A stretch of DNA of 64,000 nucleotides from Bacillus sp. OV166 (GCF_900177675.1 NZ_FXWM01000001.1:1745001-1809000); one strand, 5' to 3'. Counted from the first letter of the stretch, positions 8,593 through 18,134 are shown. Numbers and translations are program-made. Notes: a model not told the origin generated them from the letters alone.

Positions 8593-9284
8593 TTTGCTTC
8601 CTTCAAGACATAACCGACGCCACGTACGGTATGAATTAATGCAGGTTTATTCGGCTGTTCCATTTTTCTTCTGACGTAGCGTATATAGACATCTACCACA
8701 TTAGTGTCGCCAATAAAATCATAACCCCAGACAGCTTCTAAAATTTGATCTCTGTTCAGCACATGCCGCTTATTGGTCATTAAATAAACAAGCAAATCGA
8801 ACTCTCTAGGAGTTAATTCAATTTGTTCTTCTCCTCTAAATACTTCTCTTGTTTTTGGATTGATTTTTAAGTCTGCGAGAGTTAAAGAATTGCTGTCTTC
8901 CTGCGTTTGTTCCACTGCCTTTGTCCTTAAAGCTGCGCGGATTCGAGCTAAAACCTCTTCGATTTGAAAAGGCTTAGTGATATAATCATTTGCTCCATAA
9001 TCAAGACCTGATACTTTATCCTCTACCGAGCCCTTGGCAGTTAGTAAAAGAACCGGTGTATTCTTGTCATGAAGACGAATACGGCGGAGCAGTTCAATTC
9101 CACTTATACCGGGCAGCATAACATCAAGCAAAATCAAATCCCAGTTTACATTCTTATAGACCTGGAAAGCTTCCAGTCCGTCCATTACTTTGGTGACAGT
9201 ATAACCTTCGTATTCTAGTTCCAGTTCCAATAACCTTGCAATCTTTTCTTCGTCTTCAACCACCATTATTGAATTCTTTTTCAT
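8589..9284 (-). CDS. OmpR/PhoB-family response regulator (YkoG-like)
   Basis: A 231-aa two-component regulator. The receiver domain has VVEDEEKI, acceptor Asp54 in LLDVMLPG, and Lys in TKPF. The C-terminal winged helix has LTPREFDLLVYL and VDVYIRYVRRKM. I start at ATG 9284 because GGAGG lies 7 bases upstream; the 15 extra upstream codons lack a site. Its stop overlaps the kinase start (ATGA). Kinase and PepSY neighbours resemble the B. subtilis ykoGH region. With the kinase frameshifted, its phosphorylation input may be lost or supplied by another kinase. Confidence 0.92.
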   Translation of the reverse strand: MKKNSIMVVEDEEKIARLLELELEYEGYTVTKVMDGLEAFQVYKNVNWDLILLDVMLPGISGIELLRRIRLHDKNTPVLLLTAKGSVEDKVSGLDYGANDYITKPFQIEEVLARIRAALRTKAVEQTQEDSNSLTLADLKINPKTREVFRGEEQIELTPREFDLLVYLMTNKRHVLNRDQILEAVWGYDFIGDTNVVDVYIRYVRRKMEQPNKPALIHTVRGVGYVLKEAK

Positions 9285-9379
9285 AAGCAAGCCTCCAGAT
9301 AAATCAACTAATTTATTACCAAATTCCACAGAAAGTTCAAAAAATCCTTCATTAATAACTGAATAAAAGTTCTCTCTCC

Positions 9380-9422
9380 ATGGGTGTCAGTTAACAATTC
9401 TTCAGTGGTGCCTGACACCCAT
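9380..9422. repeat. GGTGCCTGACACC repeat within a large hairpin, copy 3
   Basis: ATGGGTGTCAG (9380-9390) pairs perfectly with CTGACACCCAT (9412-9422) across a 21-base loop. The right arm overlaps the 13-base repeat at 9407-9419. It lies in the divergent gap between the response regulator and pabB, where no transcription end is expected on either strand. Confidence 0.75.
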
Positions 9423-9465
9423 TTCAAGTATGATATATAAAGAAAAACAATTAGGGGTGGAATCT

Positions 9466-10857
9466 TTGCATCAACTTCATTTGTACAGTAAAAAAATTCC
9501 TTATTCTTATTCAAGATTTTCCAGTCAGTTTCGTGTACTTGCTGAGAATAGCACCCATCATGTGCTATTGGAAAGTGGGCGTGGCGGGCGTTACAGTATT
9601 GCTGCGTTCCAGCCTGAAACGATTATCAAAGGTAAGAACCGTATACTTGAAATTCACAATGATAAGGGTTCCGAGAGGTTGGAAGGAAATCCGCTTCTCT
9701 TATTGAAGGAATGGATGAGCCAGTATCATGTTGATAAAATAGAAGGTCTACCGAGTTTCCTCGGCGGTGCGATTGGTTACATCAGCTATGATCATGCTCG
9801 TAACATAGAAAAACTGCCTGAGATAGCAAGTGATGATTTAGAAATGCCGGAAATTTACTTTTTCATAGTAAAGGAATGGTTTATTTACGACCATGAACAA
9901 GACCTATTATGGCTGTTGATAGTGGCTGAAAACGATCAGGATATTGATAAACGGTTAGCATTTTGGGAACAACGCTGGCTTCATGAATCATCATCTAATC
10001 CACCTCATAAAGCAGATAAGATTGACATGGATCAATTAGAGGTTTCGATGACAGAAGATGAATTTAAACAGGCAGTAACAAAAGTCCAACATTATATTTC
10101 ACAAGGCGATGTGTTCCAGGTGAACCTAGCAGTCCGCCAATCAAAACCGATTGAAGTTGAGGCACTTAAAGTGTATGAACAATTAAGATCCTTAAATCCA
10201 TCTCCATATATGGCCTATCTTCATACACCAGAATTTCAGCTTGTAAGTGGATCACCAGAACTGCTTGTTAAAAAAAATGGACAAGAAGTAAGCACCCGAC
10301 CCATCGCCGGCACTCGTTCAAGAGGTAAGAACCACGAAGAAGATATCAAACTGGCCAATGAATTAATTGAAAACGAAAAGGAACGAGCGGAACATGTAAT
10401 GCTAGTGGATTTAGAGCGGAATGATCTTGGAAGGGTATGTAAGTACGGAACAGTTGAGGTCAATGAATTTATGGTCATTGAAAAATACTCACATGTGATG
10501 CACATCGTCTCCAATGTAAGAGGGGAATTGGCGGAAGACAAATCTAGCATTGATATTATTGATGCTGTATTCCCCGGTGGAACCATTACAGGTGCGCCTA
10601 AAGTACGAACAATGGAGATAATAGAAGAGCTTGAGCCTGTCCAGCGGGGAATTTATACGGGATCACTCGGTTGGATTGATTTTAGTGGTGATCTAGAATT
10701 AAACATTATCATCCGAACTATGCTCATTAAAGATGGAATGGCACATGTTCAAGCTGGTGCCGGGATTGTTATTGATTCTAATCCAAAGCATGAATACAAA
10801 GAATCGATGAAAAAGGCTGCTGCATTATGGAAAGCAAAAGAAATGGCAGAGGAGTAA
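9466..10857 (+). CDS. pabB: aminodeoxychorismate synthase component I (PabB)
   Basis: Converts chorismate plus PabA-derived ammonia to 4-amino-4-deoxychorismate for folate. Seen: GRYSIA near the N-terminus, the catalytic block RPIAGTRSRG, VDLERNDLGRV, and GTITGAPKVRTMEIIEELE. It aligns along its length with my recollection of B. subtilis PabB rather than TrpE. I prefer TTG 9466 (AGGGGTGG just upstream); ATG 9430 lacks a ribosome site and abuts the repeat hairpin. It is first in a tight pabB-pabA-pabC unit. Confidence 0.9.
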   Translation: MHQLHLYSKKIPYSYSRFSSQFRVLAENSTHHVLLESGRGGRYSIAAFQPETIIKGKNRILEIHNDKGSERLEGNPLLLLKEWMSQYHVDKIEGLPSFLGGAIGYISYDHARNIEKLPEIASDDLEMPEIYFFIVKEWFIYDHEQDLLWLLIVAENDQDIDKRLAFWEQRWLHESSSNPPHKADKIDMDQLEVSMTEDEFKQAVTKVQHYISQGDVFQVNLAVRQSKPIEVEALKVYEQLRSLNPSPYMAYLHTPEFQLVSGSPELLVKKNGQEVSTRPIAGTRSRGKNHEEDIKLANELIENEKERAEHVMLVDLERNDLGRVCKYGTVEVNEFMVIEKYSHVMHIVSNVRGELAEDKSSIDIIDAVFPGGTITGAPKVRTMEIIEELEPVQRGIYTGSLGWIDFSGDLELNIIIRTMLIKDGMAHVQAGAGIVIDSNPKHEYKESMKKAAALWKAKEMAEE

Positions 10858-10863
10858 GCAAAA

Positions 10864-11466
10864 ATGATTTTTATGATAGATAATTATGATTCCTTTACCT
10901 TTAACTTAGTGCAATACTTAGGCGCACTTGGAGAAGAATTAGTGGTCAAGCGAAATAATCAAACGTCAATTGCCGAGATTTCAGAACTACAGCCTGAATT
11001 CTTAATGGTTTCTCCAGGGCCATGTAGTCCAAATGAAGCGGGAATAAGCTTGGATGCAATTAAAGCATTCGCAGGAAAAATCCCGATATTTGGTGTGTGT
11101 CTAGGTCAGCAAGCAATTGCCCAAGCTTTTAATGGAGAGGTTATTCGAGCAGAAAGACTCATGCACGGGAAAACATCCGATATGTATCATGATGGAAAGA
11201 CGATTTTTCAAGGTTTACCGAATCCTTTTCCAGCGACACGATACCACTCATTGATTGTCAAAAGAGAGACTCTTCCAGATTGTTTTGAGATTTCTGCATG
11301 GACAAAAGACGGGGAAATTATGGCGATTCGTCATAAGGAATTACCAATTGAAGGAGTTCAGTTTCACCCTGAATCTATTTTGACTACTTCGGGAAAAGAT
11401 CTTTTGCGCAATTTCGTCCATCATTATAAAAATATTGTAATGCAAAAGGGTCATTACGTATGGTGA
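10864..11466 (+). CDS. pabA: aminodeoxychorismate/anthranilate synthase glutamine amidotransferase (PabA)
   Basis: Class I glutamine amidotransferase of 200 aa that supplies ammonia to PabB, and often also to TrpE in Bacillus. Seen: [12 protein letters not shown], the nucleophile Cys in [13 protein letters not shown], and the His-Glu pair in [15 protein letters not shown] precedes ATG 10864 and the gap to pabB is 6 bases. The stop overlaps the pabC start by 7 bases, implying coupled translation. Confidence 0.93.
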   Translation: MIFMIDNYDSFTFNLVQYLGALGEELVVKRNNQTSIAEISELQPEFLMVSPGPCSPNEAGISLDAIKAFAGKIPIFGVCLGQQAIAQAFNGEVIRAERLMHGKTSDMYHDGKTIFQGLPNPFPATRYHSLIVKRETLPDCFEISAWTKDGEIMAIRHKELPIEGVQFHPESILTTSGKDLLRNFVHHYKNIVMQKGHYVW

Positions 11467-12326
11467 TTTATTTAAACGGACAATTTTTAAAAAAAGAAGA
11501 TGCGATGATTTCCCCGTTGGATCATGGTTTTTTATATGGAATGGGATTATTTGAAACGTTTCGAGTGTATGAAGGGTTTCCCTTTTTATTAGATGATCAT
11601 CTAGCACGTCTAAATCAAGGTTTAGAGGTGCTTAACATTACCTACCAATTTCATCGTGAAGAAACGAATAGAATCTTGCAGGATTTACTGAAAATAAACA
11701 ATTTATCTAATGCCTATATCCGCTTAAATGTCTCAGCCGGAATAGGTGATGTTGGTTTGCAGGTGGAACCTTACAAGGAACCGAACATCCTTATTTTTCC
11801 TAAGCCGTTACCGCTGGCAGGAGAATTATCCGAAAAAAAGGCTGTTTTATTGAAGTTGAGACGGAACAGTCCAGAAGGAATTGAACGAGTAAAGTCACAT
11901 CATTTTATGAATAATATTCTGGCAAAAAGAGAGATTGGAAATGCTGCTGATATTGAAGGGATTTTCCAAACTGAGGATGGATACTTAGCTGAAGGGATCG
12001 TCTCTAATATCTTTTGGGTAAAAGGTAACGTCTTATATACTCCTTCAGTACAAACAGGTATTTTAAATGGGATTACACGGCAGTTTGTTATCGAATTAGC
12101 GAAGAAACTTAATCTTTGTGTTAAAGAGGGATTGTACTTATTAAAACACATTCATGAGGCCGATGAGATGTTTGTGACCAATTCTATACAAGAAATCGTC
12201 CCAATTACTACATTTGAGGATCATCAATTACCAGGTAATCAGGGACAAGTAGTTCAACAATTACATCGCGAATATCGCCATTATTGTCAAAGTCTGTGGT
12301 CAAGGAATGGTTTAGGGAGTGAATAA
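11460..12326 (+). CDS. pabC: aminodeoxychorismate lyase (PabC)
   Basis: A PLP fold-type IV enzyme that splits aminodeoxychorismate into p-aminobenzoate and pyruvate. Seen: the N-terminal [15 protein letters not shown], the PLP lysine region [10 protein letters not shown], and the C-terminal [10 protein letters not shown]. Its 288 aa matches the family. It resembles branched-chain or D-amino-acid transaminases in fold; position after pabBA decides the call. In many bacilli folP, folB and folK follow; here a nucleotidyltransferase gene follows instead. Confidence 0.9.
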   Translation: MVIYLNGQFLKKEDAMISPLDHGFLYGMGLFETFRVYEGFPFLLDDHLARLNQGLEVLNITYQFHREETNRILQDLLKINNLSNAYIRLNVSAGIGDVGLQVEPYKEPNILIFPKPLPLAGELSEKKAVLLKLRRNSPEGIERVKSHHFMNNILAKREIGNAADIEGIFQTEDGYLAEGIVSNIFWVKGNVLYTPSVQTGILNGITRQFVIELAKKLNLCVKEGLYLLKHIHEADEMFVTNSIQEIVPITTFEDHQLPGNQGQVVQQLHREYRHYCQSLWSRNGLGSE

Positions 12327-12328
12327 CC

Positions 12329-13099
12329 TTGAAAGAAAAAATACTAACAGAAATCAAAAAAATTGAAGAAGAATATGGAGTAAGAATCTGTCTTGCTGTA
12401 GAGTCAGGAAGCAGAGCATGGGGCTTCCCATCCAAGGATAGTGATTACGATGTCCGGTTTATTTATGTCCATAAAAAGGACTGGTATTTGAGCATTGACC
12501 AAAAGCGAGATGTGATTGAACTGCCAATTAATGATCTCCTTGATATTAATGGCTGGGAATTGCGTAAAGCTCTCCAACTTTTTAGAAAATCAAATCCCCC
12601 GCTAATGGAGTGGCTCCATTCGGGGATAGTTTATTATCAGGCTTTTTCGTTGGTAGATAAATTGAAAGCAATTCAAAATCAAGTGTTTTTGCCACAGTCA
12701 GCACTATATCACTACTTAAATATGGCAAAAGGTAATTTTCGTGATTACCTCCGAAGCGATCAAGTGAAAATTAAAAAGTACTTTTATGTCCTCCGTCCAG
12801 TTTTAGCTTGTATGTGGATTGAAAGATATAATTCAGTACCGCCGATTGAATTTCAGAAATTGATAGAGGAACTCCTTGTTGAGGGGCCACTTAAGCAGGA
12901 AATCCTTTCCTTGTTAGAAAGGAAAATTAGCGGAGATGAACTAAACCTCGAACCAAAGATTACTTCCATTAATGACTTTTTGGAGAAAGAGATCAACCGG
13001 CTTGAGGAATACACCAAAACCCTTAGAGCTCCCAAAGAGGATATGACCCCAATTCTAGATGATTTATTCAGAGAAGTCCTCGATGAGGTTTGGGCTTAA
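12329..13099 (+). CDS. predicted nucleotidyltransferase (YcgL/DUF10127-type)
   Basis: A 256-aa protein with a pol-beta nucleotidyltransferase signature: GSRAWGFPSKDSDYDVRF, with the two metal-binding Asp in SDYD, and a helical C-terminus. This fits the YcgL-type family (PF10127-like). TTG 12329 follows GGGAGTG and the gap from pabC is 2 bases, so it is probably cotranscribed with pabBAC. The substrate is unknown and no link to folate synthesis is evident. Confidence 0.8.
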   Translation: MKEKILTEIKKIEEEYGVRICLAVESGSRAWGFPSKDSDYDVRFIYVHKKDWYLSIDQKRDVIELPINDLLDINGWELRKALQLFRKSNPPLMEWLHSGIVYYQAFSLVDKLKAIQNQVFLPQSALYHYLNMAKGNFRDYLRSDQVKIKKYFYVLRPVLACMWIERYNSVPPIEFQKLIEELLVEGPLKQEILSLLERKISGDELNLEPKITSINDFLEKEINRLEEYTKTLRAPKEDMTPILDDLFREVLDEVWA

Positions 13100-13151
13100 A
13101 TATTACTGTAAAAAGTTCAACAATTATTCACAAGTTGGTCCTATAAAGATA

Positions 13152-13180
13152 TTGTTAATATTCTAATTTATCATTATTAT
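13152..13180 (+). promoter_or_regulatory. candidate sigma-A promoter of ycnJ-like gene
   Basis: TTGTTA, a 17-base spacer and TATTAT lie about 80 bases upstream of the start codon. Confidence 0.5.
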
Positions 13181-13209
13181 AGTATCGACAGTGAAAACTT
13201 TATTGCATG

Positions 13210-13223
13210 TGATATATATATCA
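13210..13223. promoter_or_regulatory. palindrome in the ycnJ-like leader, possible operator
   Basis: A perfect 14-base palindrome, TGATATATATATCA, lies between the candidate promoter and the start codon. This is where a repressor such as a YcnK- or CsoR-type copper regulator could act. No regulator gene is adjacent. Confidence 0.35.
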
Positions 13224-13260
13224 ACTACTACACGATTCTAACAATAAGGGGAGTGATGGA

Positions 13261-14910
13261 TTGCAAATAAAAGAAAAAGTCAGCACATTTCTTGTTATCC
13301 TGTCCCTGTTTGTACTTTTATTTCCGTCTATTTCATCAGCACACGCCTATATAAAAAAATCTACACCATTAGAAAATGAGACGGTGGAAAAAGCCCTATC
13401 CGAAGTAACGATAAAATTTGATGAAACTATCCAGCCTGCCTTTAACTCAATTAAGGTTTTTGATTCAGAAGGAAATCGAGTCGATAAAAAAAATGGGCGG
13501 ATTGACCCCAAGCAACCTTTTATCCTAAAGAGCGGATTAAAGAAGGACCTTCCAAATGGATCCTATCGAATAAAGTGGAAGGTGGTTTCAAGCGACGGCC
13601 ATCCTGTTGAAGGTGTAATTCCTTTTCAAATTGGTGAAAAAGGTCAAGACTCTACCTCCTTAGATAATGAAACGAAAGGGTACACCCCTAAAGCGGATCT
13701 AATCATTATCCGTTGGCTGCAATATCTGAGCAATGCGTTCTATGTCGGACTCATCTTTTTTTATATGGTTATTGTGCCCAAGGAATTACGGGAAATAGGT
13801 TCAGTCGATAAGAAGTTCCGTAAGCTAATAAGCACAGGTTTGATTCTTCTATTTCTTAGTATTCTGTTAAGTCTGCCATTACAGGCAACGATTGAATCTG
13901 GTTATCCTTGGAGTGAAGTGTTTAACTTCTCAATCATCAAAAATATCTTAATGAACACAAATTATGGTCAATTTTGGGTTATTCAAATAGCTCTCCTTAT
14001 AACTCTTGCCCTGCTCACTTCTTTTATAGGCATGGCCGAGAGCACGAAACGAGCTATTTTGTGGACTTGCTTTTGTCTTGGGGCAGCCTTGTTATTGACA
14101 AAGGCATTGACCAGTCATGCCGCAGCACAACCAAATCCGTTATTAACAATAGCAATGGATTTTCTGCATTTACTTGCTGCATCGATTTGGATCGGAAGTT
14201 TAACTGGTTTTGTCTCATTGCTTTCATTACGTAAAAAAACAGAGATAAAGCAAAATTATTTGGAAATGATAAAAAGTTTCTCCAAATGGGGAATGATCCT
14301 TGTTCTTTTTTTAACTTTAACTGGATTGTTTGCCAGTTTTTTATATATTCCAAACCTTTCAGCACTTGTCCAAACGAACTATGGAAAAGCCTTAATGTGG
14401 AAACTTATTTTGTTTTTGGTGATGCTGCTCCTTGCAGCTGTGAATTTTATTAAAGGAAAAAGGGGAACCACTAAGGGACTGAAGGCATCTCTAAAGGGTG
14501 AGCTTACCCTTGGTTTGTTAATCTTAGTCCTATCCGTTGTTTTAACCAATTTACCAACAGCCATGCAATCTCCGGGACAATTTAAGGAAACTAACATAGT
14601 GAACCAAGGCAAGCAAGTGACTTTAGAAGCAACGCCTAATATTATTGGAGTGAATTTATTTGAGATTACCTTAAAAGACCGAGAAGGGAAGCCAATTAAA
14701 GAAATTGAACAAATTCACTTAACCTTTACCATGCTTGAAATGGACATGGGAAAAGAAACTGTTAGTTTAACAAAAACGGTTGATGGCAAGTATGAAGTGA
14801 AGGGTTTGCATTTTAGCATGGCAGGTCATTGGAACGTACATGTCCATGTTCTAACCAAGTCGTTAGAAAGTATCGACACTGATTTCAAAGTTTTAGTGGG
14901 AAGTCAATAA
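13261..14910 (+). CDS. ycnJ: CopC-CopD fusion copper protein (YcnJ-like)
   Basis: A 549-aa membrane protein. After the signal peptide the mature end begins at His in SAHAYIKKSTP, the usual CopC copper ligand position. The CopC-like beta domain runs to ~125 and contains SSDGHPVEG. Eight or so membrane spans of a CopD domain (about 150-430) follow, then an extracytoplasmic YtkA-like domain with HFSMAGHWNVHVHV. In B. subtilis YcnJ takes up copper. TTG 13261 follows AAGGGGAG. Unlike B. subtilis, no ycnI, ycnK or ycnL gene is adjacent. Confidence 0.88.
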   Translation: MQIKEKVSTFLVILSLFVLLFPSISSAHAYIKKSTPLENETVEKALSEVTIKFDETIQPAFNSIKVFDSEGNRVDKKNGRIDPKQPFILKSGLKKDLPNGSYRIKWKVVSSDGHPVEGVIPFQIGEKGQDSTSLDNETKGYTPKADLIIIRWLQYLSNAFYVGLIFFYMVIVPKELREIGSVDKKFRKLISTGLILLFLSILLSLPLQATIESGYPWSEVFNFSIIKNILMNTNYGQFWVIQIALLITLALLTSFIGMAESTKRAILWTCFCLGAALLLTKALTSHAAAQPNPLLTIAMDFLHLLAASIWIGSLTGFVSLLSLRKKTEIKQNYLEMIKSFSKWGMILVLFLTLTGLFASFLYIPNLSALVQTNYGKALMWKLILFLVMLLLAAVNFIKGKRGTTKGLKASLKGELTLGLLILVLSVVLTNLPTAMQSPGQFKETNIVNQGKQVTLEATPNIIGVNLFEITLKDREGKPIKEIEQIHLTFTMLEMDMGKETVSLTKTVDGKYEVKGLHFSMAGHWNVHVHVLTKSLESIDTDFKVLVGSQ

Positions 14911-15357
14911 AAAACTTATCACTAATTTAATCAGGAATAGCTTCATTGCTTTCATTAGAAGCCTTGGTTATGGCAATCCGTAAAAATATTTAACACAGAA
15001 GATGCCAAGTGTATCTTCTGTTTTTTTATAAGCTTTTCTTATATAAAGTAATTAATATTTTGTAATGGCTAATACTTTTATTTGTAAAAAATACTAAATT
15101 TTCCCTTAGAACTGTTATAATTCTAAATAAGAATGAACTATCATAATATTATCAGTCCTTATCATATTAGGAGTATTTTGGATATTTATTTGCATCCTTT
15201 TGCAAAAAAAAGACTGTTCCTAAGGCTTAGGTCTTAGAAGAAAATAAATCTGCAGATTGTTTTCCCTTTTATTTGAATTAATTATGATTAACTTATAGAA
15301 AATATAAGGGTTAGAATTTACTATATTTTCCTCCCAATCGAATAGGGGGTTTTAAAA
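14911..15357. other. 447-base intergenic region
   Basis: It holds the terminator at 14995-15028 and otherwise very AT-rich DNA. A 34-codon frame from 15132 lacks a ribosome site. I see no recognisable RNA element. Confidence 0.5.
14995..15028 (+). terminator. terminator of ycnJ-like gene
   Basis: The stem ACAGAAGAT / ATCTTCTGT is followed by seven T. Confidence 0.88.
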
Positions 15358-15936
15358 ATGAGCAGGAAAGTTTATGTTCTTCTAACGGACACGGGTACAG
15401 TTTTAGGGAAAATGATTAAGCTCTATACAAAAAAACCACTTAATCATGCCTCAATTGTGATTGATGAACAATTCAACAAGGTTTATAGTTTTGGGAGAAG
15501 AAATCCAAGAAATCCTTTCTTTGCAGGATTTGTGGAAGAAAACGTACGTGGTGGTCTATTTAGGAATGCCGATTGTGCTATTTATTGCATTACGATTACC
15601 GAAAAACAATTTCAAAAAATGATCTGTAAATTAAGGGATATGGAAGACCATAAGGAAGAATACAGGTACAATCTCATTGGGTTAATTGCTGTGATGCTGA
15701 ATATGGAGATGACCCGCAAAAATGCCTTCTTTTGTTCCCATTTTGTTGCAGCCATCTTGGAAGAATCCGGGATTGATATCAAAAGTCAAAAGCCTCTATC
15801 CCTTGTAACTCCCCATGATATAAAGGAGTCGGCACCCTTAGAATTAATTTATGAAGGGAAATTGTCGACCTTCATCACTGATTCCCATCGAAAATATTAT
15901 AAAGAGTTTACTCCTGATAGTGTCGAAGTTATTTAA
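15358..15936 (+). CDS. permuted papain-like (YiiX/NlpC-related) hydrolase
   Basis: A 192-aa soluble protein. Its layout fits circularly permuted papain-like enzymes of the YiiX type: an N-terminal His in LNHASIVID (about residue 30) and a later Cys in FFCSHFVAAILEE (about residue 126), which would form the catalytic pair. No signal peptide is visible. ATG 15358 follows a GGGGG-containing site. It is monocistronic and ends at a hairpin shared with the convergent gene. The substrate is unknown; relatives are predicted amidases or lipid hydrolases. Confidence 0.75.
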   Translation: MSRKVYVLLTDTGTVLGKMIKLYTKKPLNHASIVIDEQFNKVYSFGRRNPRNPFFAGFVEENVRGGLFRNADCAIYCITITEKQFQKMICKLRDMEDHKEEYRYNLIGLIAVMLNMEMTRKNAFFCSHFVAAILEESGIDIKSQKPLSLVTPHDIKESAPLELIYEGKLSTFITDSHRKYYKEFTPDSVEVI

Positions 15937-15942
15937 CTGAAA

Positions 15943-15989
15943 TAACGGAAATTAAGTCACCACTTCCAACAAGTGCTTAATTTCCGTTA
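15943..15989. terminator. bidirectional terminator
   Basis: A 14-base stem, TAACGGAAATTAAG / CTTAATTTCCGTTA, lies between convergent genes and also carries an inner CACTT / AAGTG pair. Confidence 0.8.
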
Positions 15990-15991
15990 CT

Positions 15992-16630
15992 TTAAATAAC
16001 AATACCTTCTTGCGTTTTGCTGTTTTTCCTTTTGACAGTTTCTACTAATGACTTAAATAGCTTAAGAGAATGATGGAAAATAGGACTTTGAATGAATGTA
16101 TAAAGGAAAGTAGCAATAAACACAGGACCACCTAATAATAAACCGATCATTAATACAATGCTTTCAACTATGATGCGTGCTTGACTTACTGACAACTTTG
16201 TTTTATCAGAAATCGAAAGCATGAAGCCATCACGTGGACCAGCGCCAATCCCTGCTGCTACATACATGCCGCCACCAATCCCTGTAATCATGATTCCACT
16301 AAGGAGAATGAGGTAATCCAACCATGTACCAGTTGCTTTTGGGAGAATATCCAACCAGAGAAAAAAGTCCATGATAGGTCCAATACATAGGGCATTTAGG
16401 ATTGTACCTATGCTAATATAGCTCCGTGCAACAAAAAAGGAAATGAAGATCAGAATTAACCCGCAAATCACTCCCCAAGTACCAATAGTTAAACCAAAAT
16501 GCTGATATAGGGCGACATTTAGTACTTCCCATGGGTGTAACCCAACATATTTAACCTTAACGGCAATCGCATTTCCCAAGCCGAAAAAGGTTAATCCTGC
16601 AAAAAATAAGAAATACTGAAAGAATTTCAT
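15992..16630 (-). CDS. YczE/YitT-family integral membrane protein
   Basis: A 212-aa protein with about five to six membrane spans. Motifs typical of the YczE group are seen: an N-terminal FFGLGNAIAV, and GIGAGPRDGFML after GGGMYVAA. In B. subtilis YczE affects surfactin production by an unknown mechanism, and I infer nothing about function here. ATG 16630 follows GGAGGTAACTG. Its promoter region abuts that of the divergent aminotransferase. Confidence 0.82.
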   Translation of the reverse strand: MKFFQYFLFFAGLTFFGLGNAIAVKVKYVGLHPWEVLNVALYQHFGLTIGTWGVICGLILIFISFFVARSYISIGTILNALCIGPIMDFFLWLDILPKATGTWLDYLILLSGIMITGIGGGMYVAAGIGAGPRDGFMLSISDKTKLSVSQARIIVESIVLMIGLLLGGPVFIATFLYTFIQSPIFHHSLKLFKSLVETVKRKNSKTQEGIVI

Positions 16631-16819
16631 CTTCAGTTACCTCCGCTTACTCATCGTTTTTCGAATATTTAAACCTATCATAAGATTCTAAAGGATGAAT
16701 CAATAATAATCAATTGTTAATTAGAAATATAGAATTGTAATCATTACACTGATATAATTTGAAATATATTTGAATAGTTGAAATTATTATTTATCAAAAT
16801 TGTGATTGAGGGGATATCT

Positions 16820-18001
16820 ATGAATCTCGTTGCTTCTGAAAAAGTAAAAAGGATGTCGGCAAGTATTTTCCAAGAAATAGCTAATCGGAAACAAGAGGCT
16901 ATCAAAGATGGTAAAGATGTAATTGATTTAAGTGTAGGGAGTCCAGATTTTCCACCGCCTTCATTTGTCGTGGAAACATTAAGTGACTACGCTAAAGACC
17001 CCAGTAAGTATGGCTACACACTGAAAGGGATACCTGAATTTAATGAGGCAGTTAGTTTTTTTTATAAGCAAAGATATGCTGTTGAACTTAAACCCAGTAG
17101 TGAGGTATTGCAGTTGATGGGGTCGCAGGATGGTCTCGCCCATTTGGCTACAGCCTTAATTAATCCAGGTGACTATGTGCTGGTGCCGGATCCAGGGTAT
17201 CCAATCTATGAGGCTAGCGTAAACATTGCGGGTGGTGTTATCTACCCAATGCCGTTATTAGCAGAAAACAAGTTTCAACCAGAGCTGGATGAAATCCCGT
17301 TAGAAGTTTTACATAAAACGAAAATGATGATTATCAGTTATCCTGGGAATCCAGTCACAGCATTAGCGGATAAGGCTTTTTTTGAAAAGGTAGTTGAATT
17401 TGCTAAACTTCATGATATTTTGGTTGTTCATGATTTTGCTTATTCTGAGTTGGTATTCGATGGGAATCCACAAATAAGTTTCTTGTCGGTTCCCGGTGCA
17501 AAAGAGGTTGGAATTGAATTCAATTCGCTTTCAAAGACCTTTAATATGGCGGGTTGCCGGATAGGCTATGTTGTTGGCAATGAGCAAGCTATCGATATCT
17601 TGGCTTCCTTTAAATCCCATATTGATTATGGAGTTTTTTATCCAATCCAAATGGCAGCTGTGATGGCATTAACTTCAGATTTTTCATTCCTTCAAACACA
17701 GGTGAATGAATATGAAATTCGTCGCGATGCGTTGATTTCTGGGCTTGAAAAAAGCGGCTGGCAAGTAACTAAGTCTCCTGCCACCATGTTTGTGTGGGCA
17801 AGAATTCCTGCAGGATGGAATTCCCGTGAGTTTGCCTTTGAATTAATTGATCAAGCGGGTGTGGCAGTGATTCCTGGGGATGCGTTTGGAGATCTTGGTG
17901 AAGGATATGTCCGAATCGCCATGGTACAACCTCCAGATCGCCTTTCACTGGCGGCAGAACGGATTCATGAATTCCTAATGGGATACTCATTAAAAAAATA
18001 A
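16820..18001 (+). CDS. class I/II PLP aminotransferase (DapL/MtnE-like)
   Basis: A 393-aa fold-type I aminotransferase. Seen: VIDLSVGSPDFPPP, the VPDPGYPIYE loop, YPGNPVTA, VHDFAYSEL, and the PLP lysine in SLSKTFNMAGCRIGY. It is clearly related to MtnE at 60166-61341, which carries the same lysine block. I start at ATG 16820, behind GAGGGGATATCT, rather than at 16778. The amino-acid substrate is uncertain. Its 3' end is followed immediately by the insertion element, whose left hairpin may be serving as its terminator. Confidence 0.85.
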   Translation: MNLVASEKVKRMSASIFQEIANRKQEAIKDGKDVIDLSVGSPDFPPPSFVVETLSDYAKDPSKYGYTLKGIPEFNEAVSFFYKQRYAVELKPSSEVLQLMGSQDGLAHLATALINPGDYVLVPDPGYPIYEASVNIAGGVIYPMPLLAENKFQPELDEIPLEVLHKTKMMIISYPGNPVTALADKAFFEKVVEFAKLHDILVVHDFAYSELVFDGNPQISFLSVPGAKEVGIEFNSLSKTFNMAGCRIGYVVGNEQAIDILASFKSHIDYGVFYPIQMAAVMALTSDFSFLQTQVNEYEIRRDALISGLEKSGWQVTKSPATMFVWARIPAGWNSREFAFELIDQAGVAVIPGDAFGDLGEGYVRIAMVQPPDRLSLAAERIHEFLMGYSLKK

Positions 18002-18134
18002 TTAATGAATCCTAACATCTTTAGTGTTAGGATTTCAGATTGTAGACAAAAGGCATTCGAATGAGCCCATTCGGATGCCTTTTTATTGGATTTTTGCTCA
18101 TAAGAGCAAAATTTAGACCTACCTTTGACTATTA

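Noticed and set aside
10236..10586. 116-codon minus-strand frame inside pabB
   Set aside because: Shadow of a strongly conserved pabB segment.
15132..15240. 34-codon frame in the gap before the papain-like gene
   Set aside because: No ribosome site or recognisable composition; probably chance in AT-rich DNA.
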